Numbered from the stretch's first letter, positions 37,001 to 45,770 are shown. The stretch is DNA of 64,000 nucleotides from Ceratopteris richardii (GCA_020310875.1 CM035437.1:45506556-45570555); one strand, 5' to 3'. The notes: generated by a model from the letters alone, not told the origin. Made by a program: numbers and translations.

Positions 37001-40000
37001 CACAACCGAGCGAGAAGGGTTAGGCATGGTATATGCCGTAAAGAAGTTTAGACACTATTTATTGGCCAACAAGTTCAAGTTTTTCACTGATCATCAAGCT
37101 TTGTTATATTTGGTCAATAAACCTTGCAATACTGGACGCTTAGTAAGATGGTTCCTCTTACTAATGGAGTATGACTTTGAAGTTGTTGTCAGGAAAGGTA
37201 GAACCCACCTTCGGGCAGATCACCTTTCTCGCATTACTTCAGGAGAGTCACCACAAGGAGTGTCTGATGAACTACCTGATGCTTATCTGTTCAATTTGGA
37301 AGTTGTTCCTAAATGGGCAAATAAGTTGGTACCAGTCCTAACCTTCGGCCCTGCAAATAAGAATGTGAAAACATCACAAGAAGAAATTGTAAAATCACAA
37401 AAATATCACATATTGGCAGGAAGCATGTACAAACAAGATACTGAGGGTGTATTAGCTTGTTGTGTCGAGGATGATGAACATAGTAGTTGGTTGCAGCAAG
37501 CTCATGAGGGATTGCTAGGAAATCACTATTCTAAACAACGAACATTGCAGAATTTGAAACGTTTAGGAGTGTATTGGCCTAGCATGGACAAAGAAATACA
37601 TGAGTGGATCAAGAATTGTCCAATGTGCAGAGAGAGACCACCAGTGGAGCATGCGACCCTTTATCAAGTATCATTAATTCCAGATTGGAGTGCTCCATTG
37701 GTAGAGTTTATGAGATCGGGAAGATTACCCAAAGAGGCCAGTCTAGCAAGAAGACGAAATATGGAGCAAGAGGCTCAAGGCTATGCCTTAGTAGGAGAGA
37801 ACCTATACCGAAGAGGTAAAGATGGTTACTTAAGACTGTGCGTTCATGAATCAGACTATTTAAGGGTCTTAGAGACTGCACACAGTGGTGTTGCAGGTGG
37901 ACATTTTGGTCCTGACCGAGTGATTAAGACCATTCTATTCTCAGGACTTTGGTGGCCCACTCTTCATATGGATGCACATACCTATGTGAAGAAATGTGAC
38001 ACATGCCAACGTGCACAATATCCAGTTAGAAAAGACGAGATGCCTTTGAGGCCAATGATGGGAGGGCGTGCATTTTCCAAGTGGGGCATAGACTTCATAG
38101 GTCCTATTAATCCCCCTGCTAGAAACTCCCATGCAGAGTATATTATTGTAGCCACAGATTACCTTACCAAGTGGGTAGAAGTGAAAGCCACAACAAAGAA
38201 TGATGCTCAAACGACGGCTAAGTTCTTATTCGAGAATGTGTTCACGAGATATGGGCTACCAATAGAGTTAGTGAGCGATAGAGGCACACACTTCTTGAAT
38301 GAAGTCATTGAAAATCTTCTCCAAGAATTCTTGGTGATACATAAGAAATCCGCCCCCTATCATCCACAAGCCAACGGACAAGCCGAGAGTACCAATAAGA
38401 TCCTCTGTAACGTATTGACAAAACTGGTGAATAATAAACGCTCTGATTGGGACAAACAACTTCATCATGCTGTTTGGGCTTATCGAGTTGCCTACAAAAC
38501 GGTACTCAACGCCACCCCATTTCAGATGGTCTTCGGACAGAACGCTGTGCTACCATTAGATTTCTTAATCCCTGCCTTAAAAGTAGCACAAGAGTATGAG
38601 TGGAATGGGCATGAATTGTCCTCTAGGATCTTTGATCTCGAACGCTTGGGTGAAACGAGGCTACGAGCGGCAGCAGGCATCTACGCTGCAAAGAAGAGGC
38701 AAAAGGCATACTTTGATGCACACATCAAGGATAAGGGATTGAAAGAGGGAGATCTAGTGTTGGTATACACACTAAAACAACATGCCCGTAAGTTGGAAAA
38801 AAGAGGATATGGACCCATGATCATTAATAGAATTTCCACTAGTGGTGCAGTTCAGTTGGCCACTCTAGAAGGAGATATCTTGCCAAACTATATTAGTGGC
38901 TGCAGAGTCAAGCTATATCAAGAACCTCTTACTGAGGATATGCTAATGAGACTCAACACTGCTAAGAAGCGAAAAGAAGAAGAGTTAAGAGTGAGAGAAG
39001 AAGCACAGGTAGAGGCCAGAGAGCGTATTAGGCGAAATAAGTTAAGGCGATTAGGCCTAGATGTCAACTCAAAAGCCCCAAAATATCACATGGATATGTG
39101 TCAAAAGTCAGGCATTGCGACTTCTCAGGTCATTGACCGAAGACCCTTTGTGACCATAGAGATAGGACAAGGGAAGGGCGCAAGGACGGTGAAAGCATTG
39201 ATTGACTCAGGTGCAGCAAGTAGTGCAGTTAGACTTTCCTACTGCCAAGACTTGGGGTTGAACATCAATCCCATAGAAGCTTATCTCGTAGGATTGGGAG
39301 GTGTGGAAACCGCTTGTTTGGGCGAGGTGGAACTTCCCATCTACCTTCAAGATGTTCCAATGAAAGTCGAAGCGCTAGTATGTCAAGATGAGAACCTTAC
39401 AGAACCACTTGTCTTGGGTCAAGATTGGATCTATGACCATGCAGTTAACTTAAACCTCAGAAGTCAAATTCTTCAAGTTTGGGTACATGAACAATGCATT
39501 ACATTAGAATTAGAGAACTGCATGCTCCTAGATCATGGCACCACACACTCTCTTAGTTCTTCCAAGACTAATCATATGAAAGAAGATGTTGTATGTGTCA
39601 AAAGCTCTATGATGCAGAAGGAGTCAGTCGTGGAAGACCAGGTTCGAAGGCGGGTGGATCTTTCTTCTTCTCCAAAGACTCAAGTAGCCACAGTAGTGAG
39701 CCCACCACACAAGCAAACACCACCGTTCACGACAACTGCTACATCAAATAGAAAGACACCATTCGGTAAAAAAGCGGTTCCGGGCATGAAGCAGATCTGG
39801 GTACGCAAAGGAGAGCAACCACCAGCCTTAACCCCACAAATCCCATCCATGCACACTAACCAAGCCAGAAGACGAAGGAAGCAGCTCAGACAAGCTCCGT
39901 CACAAGATATCCAACAAGTTTGGGTGCCTAAGAAGTTAGCTGCAGCTCAACAAGGGCAATTACAGATGTGGGTACCTAAGAAGATCCTACACCCACAACA

Positions 40001-40349
40001 ACCTTTGTTCTCCCACATGCAAAAGGTTTCAACAAAGAGGCCAAAAAGAGAAAAGGGTAAGAACCACGTACAGAGACCAAAGGAAGATCAAATCAGCTCT
40101 TCAACATTAGTAGGAAGACATGCAAAAAGGATATGGGTTTGGACGCCAAAAGTGCAAGTAGCCTCCACCGAACCAAAGCATCAACCACACTGGATACCAC
40201 AGTTCAGAAAGCATCCAAAGAGAAAGACGCCTGAAGTGACCTCTACAGTGCCAAATGATGTTCTAAAATGGACTCCAATAAGGAGGATTACATCAGTTCG
40301 AGACTCAATGGATACCTCCACTAAGGCCGGCATCAACCTCCACAAATAA
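31062..40349 (+). CDS. Gypsy C gag-pol polyprotein, 3,095 aa, intact, two protease-like domains
   Basis: Single open frame from ATG 31062 to stop 40349, longer than usual Gypsy gag-pol. Residues in order: gag core about 340-470; three knuckle-like motifs (CYTCGGDHMANVC about 557-570, CFRCHGDHFIRDC about 750, CPDCGKDHLPRDC about 782); coiled coil about 865-893; first retropepsin with DSG at 1227 and ILGRPFL near 1300; acidic linker; RT about 1640-1800 with YVDD at 1796-1799; RNase H with Asp 1942; H2C2 zinc motif 2148-2189; a second H2C2 motif 2274-2315; integrase catalytic D2344, D2406, E2442 (D-D-35-E); GPY-like module about 2582-2618; a second retropepsin-like domain with DSG at 2715 and LVLGQDWI near 2782; a basic tail with repeated W-V-x-K motifs. 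It should make every enzyme for particle formation and integration. Gag and pol share one frame, so no frameshift signal is needed. Confidence 0.95.
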   Translation: MNLRSGRHLGKDKQSIRSSEASVNHTSKSWAQQLSGHLLLRSDTSDSEMSFSMGKPAGGSGTAHLQTPEGPYKTQLEYIRTNQLGARIYEDGLRRSVVQLKNPDQSFGLEHPVVKFEEGSYIDKEGTMYVVTSQPDRTDEFGNIIHENEIGDLEQGNVGQGPQTPRGKSVLTRVITPDWIPQDNKSIELFLNRETEEAFWRFKPDQPSQLGIVIIYEFKDPEIPGKVVYLDNTSEKIFLVTEHDRHAYTWKNDMIFPPPRSNVSHGLQGVGSSQAHEAQRERTRERPEVSFAHTVGRNRSGFENERPEKERHQAHRQQRDEQDFPLPKPWEYPRTLKPSHVIKAMKNYFDGTGDPYDHVAEYKQVLRAEQIEDWFTQYEAFGLTLKGTALAWFQPLSRSSYRDIGQLLDEFIVEFSKSGIRHNTSSLIHSFKQTPQETVRLAGRRFRQYLERCPAPELPTPAKQVALFLDGLLSTKLRSYVYLKDPRSIEECVWTCIDIEDNLGEDLGLAKLYKDSDSSTSHTSKISTEIEEIAEQVAKKLGVQNKQTQGVTSLNRCYTCGGDHMANVCPMQNQNIRERNAPYCTIERKYTNHTAQDCPYNRQAVRQNYQQPYPQGRYQNQYQQPYYRPQQQYQVPYRPQPVLVNQPPAPANVIPVKYAVGEENPNRALVPLTPLIPDNDSHAHSSDYSHEGSPHAYYTESPEHSEIYSYQYEAPPMEQNWEPEYSNVMYTNPNPRPQLRQMRPQAPRGSCFRCHGDHFIRDCPHPPSPSQGQAITIQAFCPDCGKDHLPRDCPRNPSSAPKITPINVVGLVADPSSSSSNVAPIQAVTRAQALKQDKPVEQSESSESGEPSKRKTRTWKDTREKANRKWNKKLSELEESLKEAKTKIEDIASQSPSHAETPSTPPHPTPPPIVNRPQPGSVLADPTPEGLDMMFKAYQARLQEGPTAANLEKSYPRADLEIERMKMCMKMVEQAQAILETSQKFNQKNSIKSDLHFQGLLERLEQLVNKPQVSLPPQAQPVIERGSSPPRGAYVPNSTDAGIPPSIQQYSQEFLREIQEEKWAKEKGNSPPIPEIDDLHDQFPQDIPSIYEDEAEQEDERLDFESNTLEELPQFPGPWESESLQIRAPTILVRNEDSVVPRNTDVVKNTKVQCHLTVEELLKAKPELWNHVKDQVPELESNMPKVGSKQRVPEIPLDKIGDMCEGEEGNTYLPITYQGYTTKAIIDSGAGVAIATTSLWKQWGKPTLRPTRMKLQMADGHFERPLGLLEGITLTTCGVEFEHTFAICDFEKNNVFEMILGRPFLRQLQIVQDWGTNSLYLQHLGVTTKVNLKDYTFRDVPPLQWNSIHKAKEDSISVHSESSPDPSWLHEDTHLWMCKVAKEEEKRLKAREEGTSLGDRPVRDPAYTPMIFPDEEFEPHGWPEILATMDIAVNEEQWTPHCDEEGYDISVFMCQPLLEECDPSDVIEEEENDDDLESIVMDSCFNSEQHYLEDIGVFTQKEEEPLTSIKTVNSKDGSESSQKKKKRKAVKQEKEESLFEVPENFKKYEVDDRKILVRMPKREAIIGESYDNKEKTKRIVVTIEENEERCTYIGDDLSAREEMELIALLREYRDVFAWHYRDLKGVDPRICSHTIPMTADAKPTKQKPYTYNDTYPAKIKEEIDRLIEAGFIYEIEHTEWVSPIVVVPKKNGKLRVCINLKKVNAATIRDSYPLPITEHLLERVAGKEVYSFLDGFSGYNQVAIAPEDQHKTAFATEWGIFAFRVMPFGLTNAPATFQRLMCHVFKEFLRKSLEVYVDDLCAHSQERRVHIPELRQIFNKCREYRVCLNPEKCVFMVRQGKILGHIVSKNGISTDEDKVRAIAELPRPRNVKEVQAFMGHCGYYRRFIHMYAIIARPLYALLSNFEWNDECENSFNELKKRLCTAPILTTPDWNKPFHVHVDASNHAIGCVLAQPTGEGNLDLPIAYASRQLNPAERNYTTTEREGLGMVYAVKKFRHYLLANKFKFFTDHQALLYLVNKPCNTGRLVRWFLLLMEYDFEVVVRKGRTHLRADHLSRITSGESPQGVSDELPDAYLFNLEVVPKWANKLVPVLTFGPANKNVKTSQEEIVKSQKYHILAGSMYKQDTEGVLACCVEDDEHSSWLQQAHEGLLGNHYSKQRTLQNLKRLGVYWPSMDKEIHEWIKNCPMCRERPPVEHATLYQVSLIPDWSAPLVEFMRSGRLPKEASLARRRNMEQEAQGYALVGENLYRRGKDGYLRLCVHESDYLRVLETAHSGVAGGHFGPDRVIKTILFSGLWWPTLHMDAHTYVKKCDTCQRAQYPVRKDEMPLRPMMGGRAFSKWGIDFIGPINPPARNSHAEYIIVATDYLTKWVEVKATTKNDAQTTAKFLFENVFTRYGLPIELVSDRGTHFLNEVIENLLQEFLVIHKKSAPYHPQANGQAESTNKILCNVLTKLVNNKRSDWDKQLHHAVWAYRVAYKTVLNATPFQMVFGQNAVLPLDFLIPALKVAQEYEWNGHELSSRIFDLERLGETRLRAAAGIYAAKKRQKAYFDAHIKDKGLKEGDLVLVYTLKQHARKLEKRGYGPMIINRISTSGAVQLATLEGDILPNYISGCRVKLYQEPLTEDMLMRLNTAKKRKEEELRVREEAQVEARERIRRNKLRRLGLDVNSKAPKYHMDMCQKSGIATSQVIDRRPFVTIEIGQGKGARTVKALIDSGAASSAVRLSYCQDLGLNINPIEAYLVGLGGVETACLGEVELPIYLQDVPMKVEALVCQDENLTEPLVLGQDWIYDHAVNLNLRSQILQVWVHEQCITLELENCMLLDHGTTHSLSSSKTNHMKEDVVCVKSSMMQKESVVEDQVRRRVDLSSSPKTQVATVVSPPHKQTPPFTTTATSNRKTPFGKKAVPGMKQIWVRKGEQPPALTPQIPSMHTNQARRRRKQLRQAPSQDIQQVWVPKKLAAAQQGQLQMWVPKKILHPQQPLFSHMQKVSTKRPKREKGKNHVQRPKEDQISSSTLVGRHAKRIWVWTPKVQVASTEPKHQPHWIPQFRKHPKRKTPEVTSTVPNDVLKWTPIRRITSVRDSMDTSTKAGINLHK

Positions 40350-40570
40350 CATCGAAAGCCTCGAACGAGCAACAACCATGTGCTCCTTGCACAACCCTGT
40401 CTTTTGCACCATTTAGGTCATGCATTTCCAAAGTATGCATTAATATAGGGCCACATTACACGGCCGTGCATAGACACACTTGAGAATCCCATGCACAAGA
40501 GCACAGTGACATATGTCGAGCATTTCTATTGATACTAACTTTTGTGTTCTTGTTTTGTGATATCCTGTTC

Positions 40571-40619
<49 letters not shown>

Positions 40620-41747
40620 AAGAAGTGGGAGAGAGCTTGTTCCCAGTGTGTCTCGGCCAGCAGTGAGATTATTGCTGCCTCATCTGGTAGAGGACAAGCA
40701 TTTGGCATGAACATGGCATCTACAGCTATGATTTTCTCTTACCATGGTAGGAATGAAGAGCTTGAAGGTCCGCAACTTGAGTGATGCTTAACTACTTCAT
40801 GTACCAGAGCATCCAAGGAGATATCTGCAAAAGGTAGTTCTAGAGGAGAAGACTCCTGCACATGGTGAGCTAAAGAGCATATGTGAAACTCAGCTTGGTG
40901 TAGTTACCCGATGTTGCTTGCCAAGGAATATAAAGCAATCCAATTCTCAATATTTCCTGAACCAGTATGGAACAGTAGCACTGGTGAATGGTCTATGTCA
41001 ATCAGCATGGTAATCTCTTAGAAACCGGCACGTGTCCAATATTCCTCTGAGTGTCAATATAGGGAAGTGAACGTGCATGAGCCCAAGCTCAGAAATGCAC
41101 ATTGTTAGTGACAAATGTTGCTTTGAAAAGAGGAGAGGGGATCCACCACTCAAAAGATCTCATCAGTGGACAATCAACATGGACATTCATCAACAAGGTT
41201 CCATCCCAAAGGCCGAGTGTACAACACGAAGAGGCAAACATCCATCAACCTTCGCCATGGTAAGTATCTTTACTCTGGAAACACCATAACCATGATAGTT
41301 TAGGAAACCTCTTCGTCAGCATACCCTTGAGCACTTAGCTCAAGACCCGCAATTTTTGCACCATACTTCTTCCAATGCATTTTCCAAGTAAGCATGCGTA
41401 GGGCTACATTACAAGGCCGTGCACAAGGCACATACTTTTTTCAACCCATGCACGAACACACTTACCCATCACTCAATATGGGTTATGAGTACTTGGCTTG
41501 ACTACTATGAAGATCAACTTTGGAAGATCTAGAAAACATCAACGGAGACTCACAACGACACCGTCATGCTGGAATACAAGGCAGAAGCACATACCAAGAG
41601 ACTACAACCTGCAAAGACTCACAGTGATAGATGAAGAACGTCGGACGACTTGTGTTCATACAGAAGGGACACTCCCTCTCAAGGCACTACTTGGAACAAT
41701 CACTACAACAAGGGTCTGTCAGGGACGACAGACTCGAGAGGGGGGGG
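40350..41747 (+). other. 3' region of Gypsy C with 43-bp poly(A) and polypurine tract
   Basis: No long frame. A pure A43 run lies at 40573-40615. At 41710-41747 the end matches the end of Gypsy D before its LTR (CAAGGGTCTG, GACGACAGAC, GAGAG followed by a G-run), so this is the authentic plus-strand primer tract. The extra ORF that D has between pol and purine tract is absent here. GCCGTGCA and ATGCACGA words recur (about 40460-40490 and 41415-41460), suggesting an old internal duplication. Confidence 0.8.
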
Positions 41748-43557
41748 TCCATCAGATCTTAATGTCTGAATGTACTTCCTTGTCTGCTTTTCCACCATAG
41801 CTTTAAAATTTTGGAAGTGAGTGAACACCTCACTCATCTCTTTCATGAAATATACCCATACTTTGCGTGTATGTTCATCAATGAAAGTAACATAAAACCT
41901 GCAACCGCCCATAGATGTGGTCTTTTGCTAGACCCCAAACATCTGTATGTACTACTTTTAGTACATTCTCACTAACCTGCTTGTTATCTGGAAATGATGC
42001 TCTTGACTGTTTACCAAATTGACATGCTGCACATACCTTTTGCATTTCTGCAACTTTGAAATTTGGTAGTCCATGGACAATCTCCTTTGACTGCATCAAT
42101 TTCAGCCTTTGCAAGTTTGCATGTCCAATCCGATTGTGCCACATCTCTATATCTGCAATAACTCCTGCACCTTTTGCAAACATGGCTGCATTCATTTTAG
42201 GAATCTTCACATTTAAGGTGAACATCCTACCCACTTTGGTTCCTTTGGCAACCAATCGTCCATCCTGCTTGTACTCTTCTACATATAATCCATCAGCATT
42301 GAACCTCACTTGTAATCCCTGGTCAACCATTTGTCCAAGAGAAACCAGATTCTTTGTTATATTTGGAACATGCAGCACATCAGCAAGATGTTTTACCTTT
42401 CCAACCTGCATCGATAGTGCTATGTTTCCTGTATGCTCAATAGGATGTGATGTGTCATCACCTGTTTCAACATATCCAGGAACTGGTAATTTTTGCAAAG
42501 TACTAAACCATTCCGCATGACTGTTCATGTGATTTGAAGCACCTGAATCAACATACCAGACATTATCATTCGATTTTGAAACACCAGCAGACATCGTATT
42601 CATCATGTGATGTTGAACCATGAACAACTTCTCAGAATCATCTGTACTTGTGGATGCATAGTTGTTTTGCTGTCTTCTGTTATTTTGGTTCTTCGACCTA
42701 CAATCACGTTCAAAGTGTCGAGATTTACCACAATTCGAGCATCCTTTACTATCATTACCTGAATCATTTCTTTGGAAATTTCTGCGACCTCTTTGGCTCC
42801 CCCTACCTCGAAACTGTCCTCTTCCTCCTGCATGATTCTGTTGTTGACCTTGGTCTTGGTTACTGTTTCCTCTTCCATTTCCAAAACCTCTACCTCTACC
42901 TCTTCCTCTGCTAGAATAGAATACCTGCTCAGAACTGGGCTTTCCTTGGGAGTTTGAATCCTCACCAAGATTCTTTTCTTCAATAATAAGCATGTATACC
43001 AAATCAGCAAAATTCAAAATATTTTCCCTGGTCTGTATAGAAGTTCTGAACTGCTTGTATGCAGCTCCTAAACCACGAAGGCACACTTCCATCTTATCAT
43101 CATCATCATCTACATTCACGCCAATAGATGCAAGTGACTTACATATGCTTTTGATTTTCAGAGTGTAGTCACTTATCGACATGCTCTTTTTCTCCAATGT
43201 ATGCAGCTCCTTCTTGAGTTGCAATTTTCGTGCCTTTGTATTGGTCTCGTACAATGTGACCAAACTGTTCCAAGCCTCTTTCGGAGTCTTGGCATCCTAT
43301 ATGTGCCCAATCATGCTATCTTGTATGCTAACAGATAGCCAGTACATTACCTTTCGTGCTCCTTGATTCCATTCCTCATATGTTCTTATTTGTTCTGCAG
43401 TCCGATTCCTCTCTGGTAACTGCGGAGCATTTTTGTTCTCTCCTTCGATGTACTTCCAGTAGCCTTTTCCCATCAGGAAATTCGTCATTCTGAATCTCCA
43501 AGCACGTGAAAAATTTTGAAATTCGTCATGCTGACTCATTCCATCTGCGTTTGCCAT
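41748..43557 (-). pseudogene. Copia B gag, protease and integrase N-half
   Basis: Minus-strand ATG at 43557-43555 (MANADGMSQ). The gag core has RFRMTNFLMGKGYW. An in-frame TAG at 43297 stands where a Gln codon would fit (HI*DAKTPKEAW). Then an Arg/Gly-rich stretch and knuckle CSNCGKSRHFERDC (about 42690-42735), retropepsin WYVDSGASNHM (about 42530-42560), and integrase zinc motif with WHNRIGHANL and CAACQFGKQSR (about 42000-42130). The catalytic core starts at HTDVWG (about 41930); a frameshift near 41900 is followed by FYVTFIDEHTRKVW and LRSDG, where Gypsy C cuts in at 41748. Roles: capsid, maturation, cDNA insertion. Confidence 0.93.
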
Positions 43558-44006
43558 TTCTATAACAATTCACAACACTCCAAAACACTACAAGCAGCAC
43601 TTCTGCTTGAATACTGTCGCACTATGACATGACAGTTTGATCTCAGAAAAACACAGTTTTCATGTATCAACAGTACACAAAATCGCTTGAAATTCTGGAT
43701 CTAGAATATATGAGTGTTGCCGAACACAACGCAAGTTATAGTTTCTGAAACTGACCTGGTTTTTCTATGGGCCCCACCTTGGGGGCTCGAAATGGAGGTC
43801 GAGATGGCTCCGAAACTTCGATCTGACAAAAACAAGTGATCCTAAAGGGGTAACTCTTGAAAATATTTTGAGGTCTTCTACCTTCATGCCGATTTTCATA
43901 GCAAATGAAGGTCGTTTGTGAATTGCGTTTTCTCCATGCCTTGTTGTGTACTCTTCACCGTTGCCTTCTCCACGAGCTCTCTATAGCCACGTTGGCTCTA
44001 ATACCA

Positions 44007-44386
44007 TGTCACAAGGAAGGAGATAAGGAAGAGAGCTCACACACACACTCTCACTCTCAAGGAGAAGCACACACACAGATTGAGGCAAGGAAGAATGATC
44101 TTCTTCTTCTTCTTCTATTACATAAAAAGGAATGTACAAGAATGACCTAAAAACAAGAATACAACAAGTGCAATATATAAAGATCAGTACATAAGGAAAA
44201 ACCTAATGTCCGCAAATGAGTGAGCTGGCAAGAAACAAATGTGCCATCACTCTCGGTAGATAAATCTAATAAAGCTCAATGAAGTATCCCTGACATATAC
44301 AGGCATGACCACTATACATGTCAGAGAAACAAAAAATTGGTACGTGTCATCCTGGATCATCACATGTTGAGCTTGATATCTCAACA
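44007..44386 (-). repeat. 5' LTR of Copia B
   Basis: 380 bp, same length as the 3' LTR and about 97% identical by eye. On the minus strand it is followed by CATGGTATTAGAGCC, the Met-tRNA-type primer site. The outer side is followed by GTAGG, the TSD. Confidence 0.93.
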
Positions 44387-44391
44387 GTAGG

Positions 44392-45770
44392 AATTCAAGA
44401 GGAAGGGGCAGAGGAGGTAAGCAAGGCAGGGGGAGACCTTTCAACTCTTCCCCATGCAATATATGTAGTGTGTCTAATCACACAACAGATGAGTGCTATA
44501 GGAACTTCAAGAACCAAAGAGGAAGAGGATTTCAAAGAGGTGGCTACTCACAATCAAGAGGAAGATTCAACCATAATCAAGGCTACAACCATGGCTACAA
44601 CAACAATTACAACAACAATGATGAAGGAGGATACAAACTTTGACTGCGGTTGACATCGACCAATATGACTTTTATGGGCTCAATAGGATTTATGGTGAGT
44701 AGAGATGTTGTGTTTGATGAGAATGATTCTTGGTTTGAAAGTGAATGTAGGAAAGTCAAACTGCAATATGACTTGGAAGAAGAATTTCCAAGCCTCACCA
44801 AGGAGGAGCCAAGCACAATTGAAGACATCAAATCAGATGACGAGGAAACCATCAACTTGGAAGAATTCAAAGCATGGAAATCAAAAGGCAAGGCCAAGAT
44901 GAAGAGGTTGGAGGACATACCTGAATCATCCAACCAAGCATTAAAAAGATCACAAAGAGAGAGTAAGAAGCCAATGAGATATGGGTATGATACTTCATTA
45001 GTCACTAAGCATTTCATTTATCTTGCTAAGGATTCATCACTTGAAGAACCTTCTTCGTATGAAGAAGCAAGTACCAAAGCAGAATGGAAGGAAGCTATGG
45101 ATGAAGAAATAGAAGCACTCCAAGAGAATGACACTTGGGATCTAGTACCCAAGAAAGCATCAATGAAGCTAATTGGTTCTAGATGGATTTACAAAATGAA
45201 AAGGAACTTAGATGGATAAATAAACAGATATAAAGCTAGGCTTGTGGCTAAGGGTTTTGCACAAACCCAAGGAGTAGATTATGAAGAGACTTTTTCACCT
45301 CTGGCTAAAATGCCAACCATCCGAGTATTGGTAAGTGTGGCTGCATCTAGGAATTGGAATATGTATCAAGTACATGTGAAAAATGCTTTTCTCAATGGAT
45401 GAATTTCAGAGGAGGTTTACATGGCTCAAGCTCCTGGTTATGAAGATCCAAACAAGATAAATCATGTATGCAAAATGAAGAAAGATCTTTATGGTTTGAA
45501 GCAGGCATATAGGGCATGGAACGATAGGTTAACAACCTACCTTCAGGATCAAGGATTCATGATGAGCAAAGCAGATTCTTCTCTATTTGTCAAGAGGAGT
45601 AATTCAAAAATGATATATTTATGTGTATAAGTTGCTGAAATGATTCTTATCGGTAGTGATGCCAATGACATCAAACAAATAAACAACCATATGATGTAGG
45701 CATTCAAGATGAGTGACCTAGGGTTTCTGAAATATTATCTTGGACTTGAGATAGTATACACTATTGCAGA
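44392..45770 (+). pseudogene. Copia A gag end joined to RT start (protease and integrase core deleted)
   Basis: Directly after the TSD the gag frame resumes: NSRGRGRGGKQGRG, knuckle CNICSVSNHTTDEC (about 44448-44490), Asn/Gly-rich linker to 44640. Protease and most of integrase are missing; the sequence jumps to the post-integrase block FMVSRDVVFDEND (about 44690). RT: EEIEALQENDTWDLVP, RWIYKMKRNLDG (stop at 45217), [35 protein letters not shown], then LGFLKYYLGLEI, where it breaks off. The YVDD site is mutated. The 1.8-kb gap is an internal deletion, since Copia order is fixed. Confidence 0.88.

Larger units (their letters stand above)
28731..41747 (+). mobile_element. Gypsy C: one-LTR Ty3/Gypsy element with intact giant gag-pol
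   Basis: Starts with TGTTGAAGC at 28731, directly after the target bases CACCT. Order: LTR (28731-29340), Asp-tRNA primer-binding site (29349-29366), 1.7-kb leader with palindromic array, 3,095-codon gag-pol (31062-40349), 1.4-kb 3' region, purine tract ending in eight G (41740-41747). A 3' LTR should follow, but the next bases are a single T and then the interrupted Copia B integrase. Across the insertion the Copia codons are continuous (LRSDG | GEYMS) with no TSD. By primer site and domains it is close to the Tat/Athila part of Gypsy, but no archaeal-type second RNase H is visible. Confidence 0.93.
25907..44386 (-). mobile_element. Copia B, inserted in Copia A and itself split by Gypsy C
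   Basis: Both 380-bp LTRs are present (25907-26286 and 44007-44386), flanked by a perfect 5-bp TSD GTAGG (25902-25906 and 44387-44391). Minus-strand order from the right: 5' LTR, primer-binding site TGGTATTAGAGCC (about 43993-44005), gag, protease, integrase N-half, [Gypsy C 28731-41747], integrase C-half, RT, RNase H, purine tract (about 26287-26295), 3' LTR. Without C the element is about 5.5 kb, normal for Copia. The LTRs differ at about a dozen sites by eye, so it is moderately old. Confidence 0.95.
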
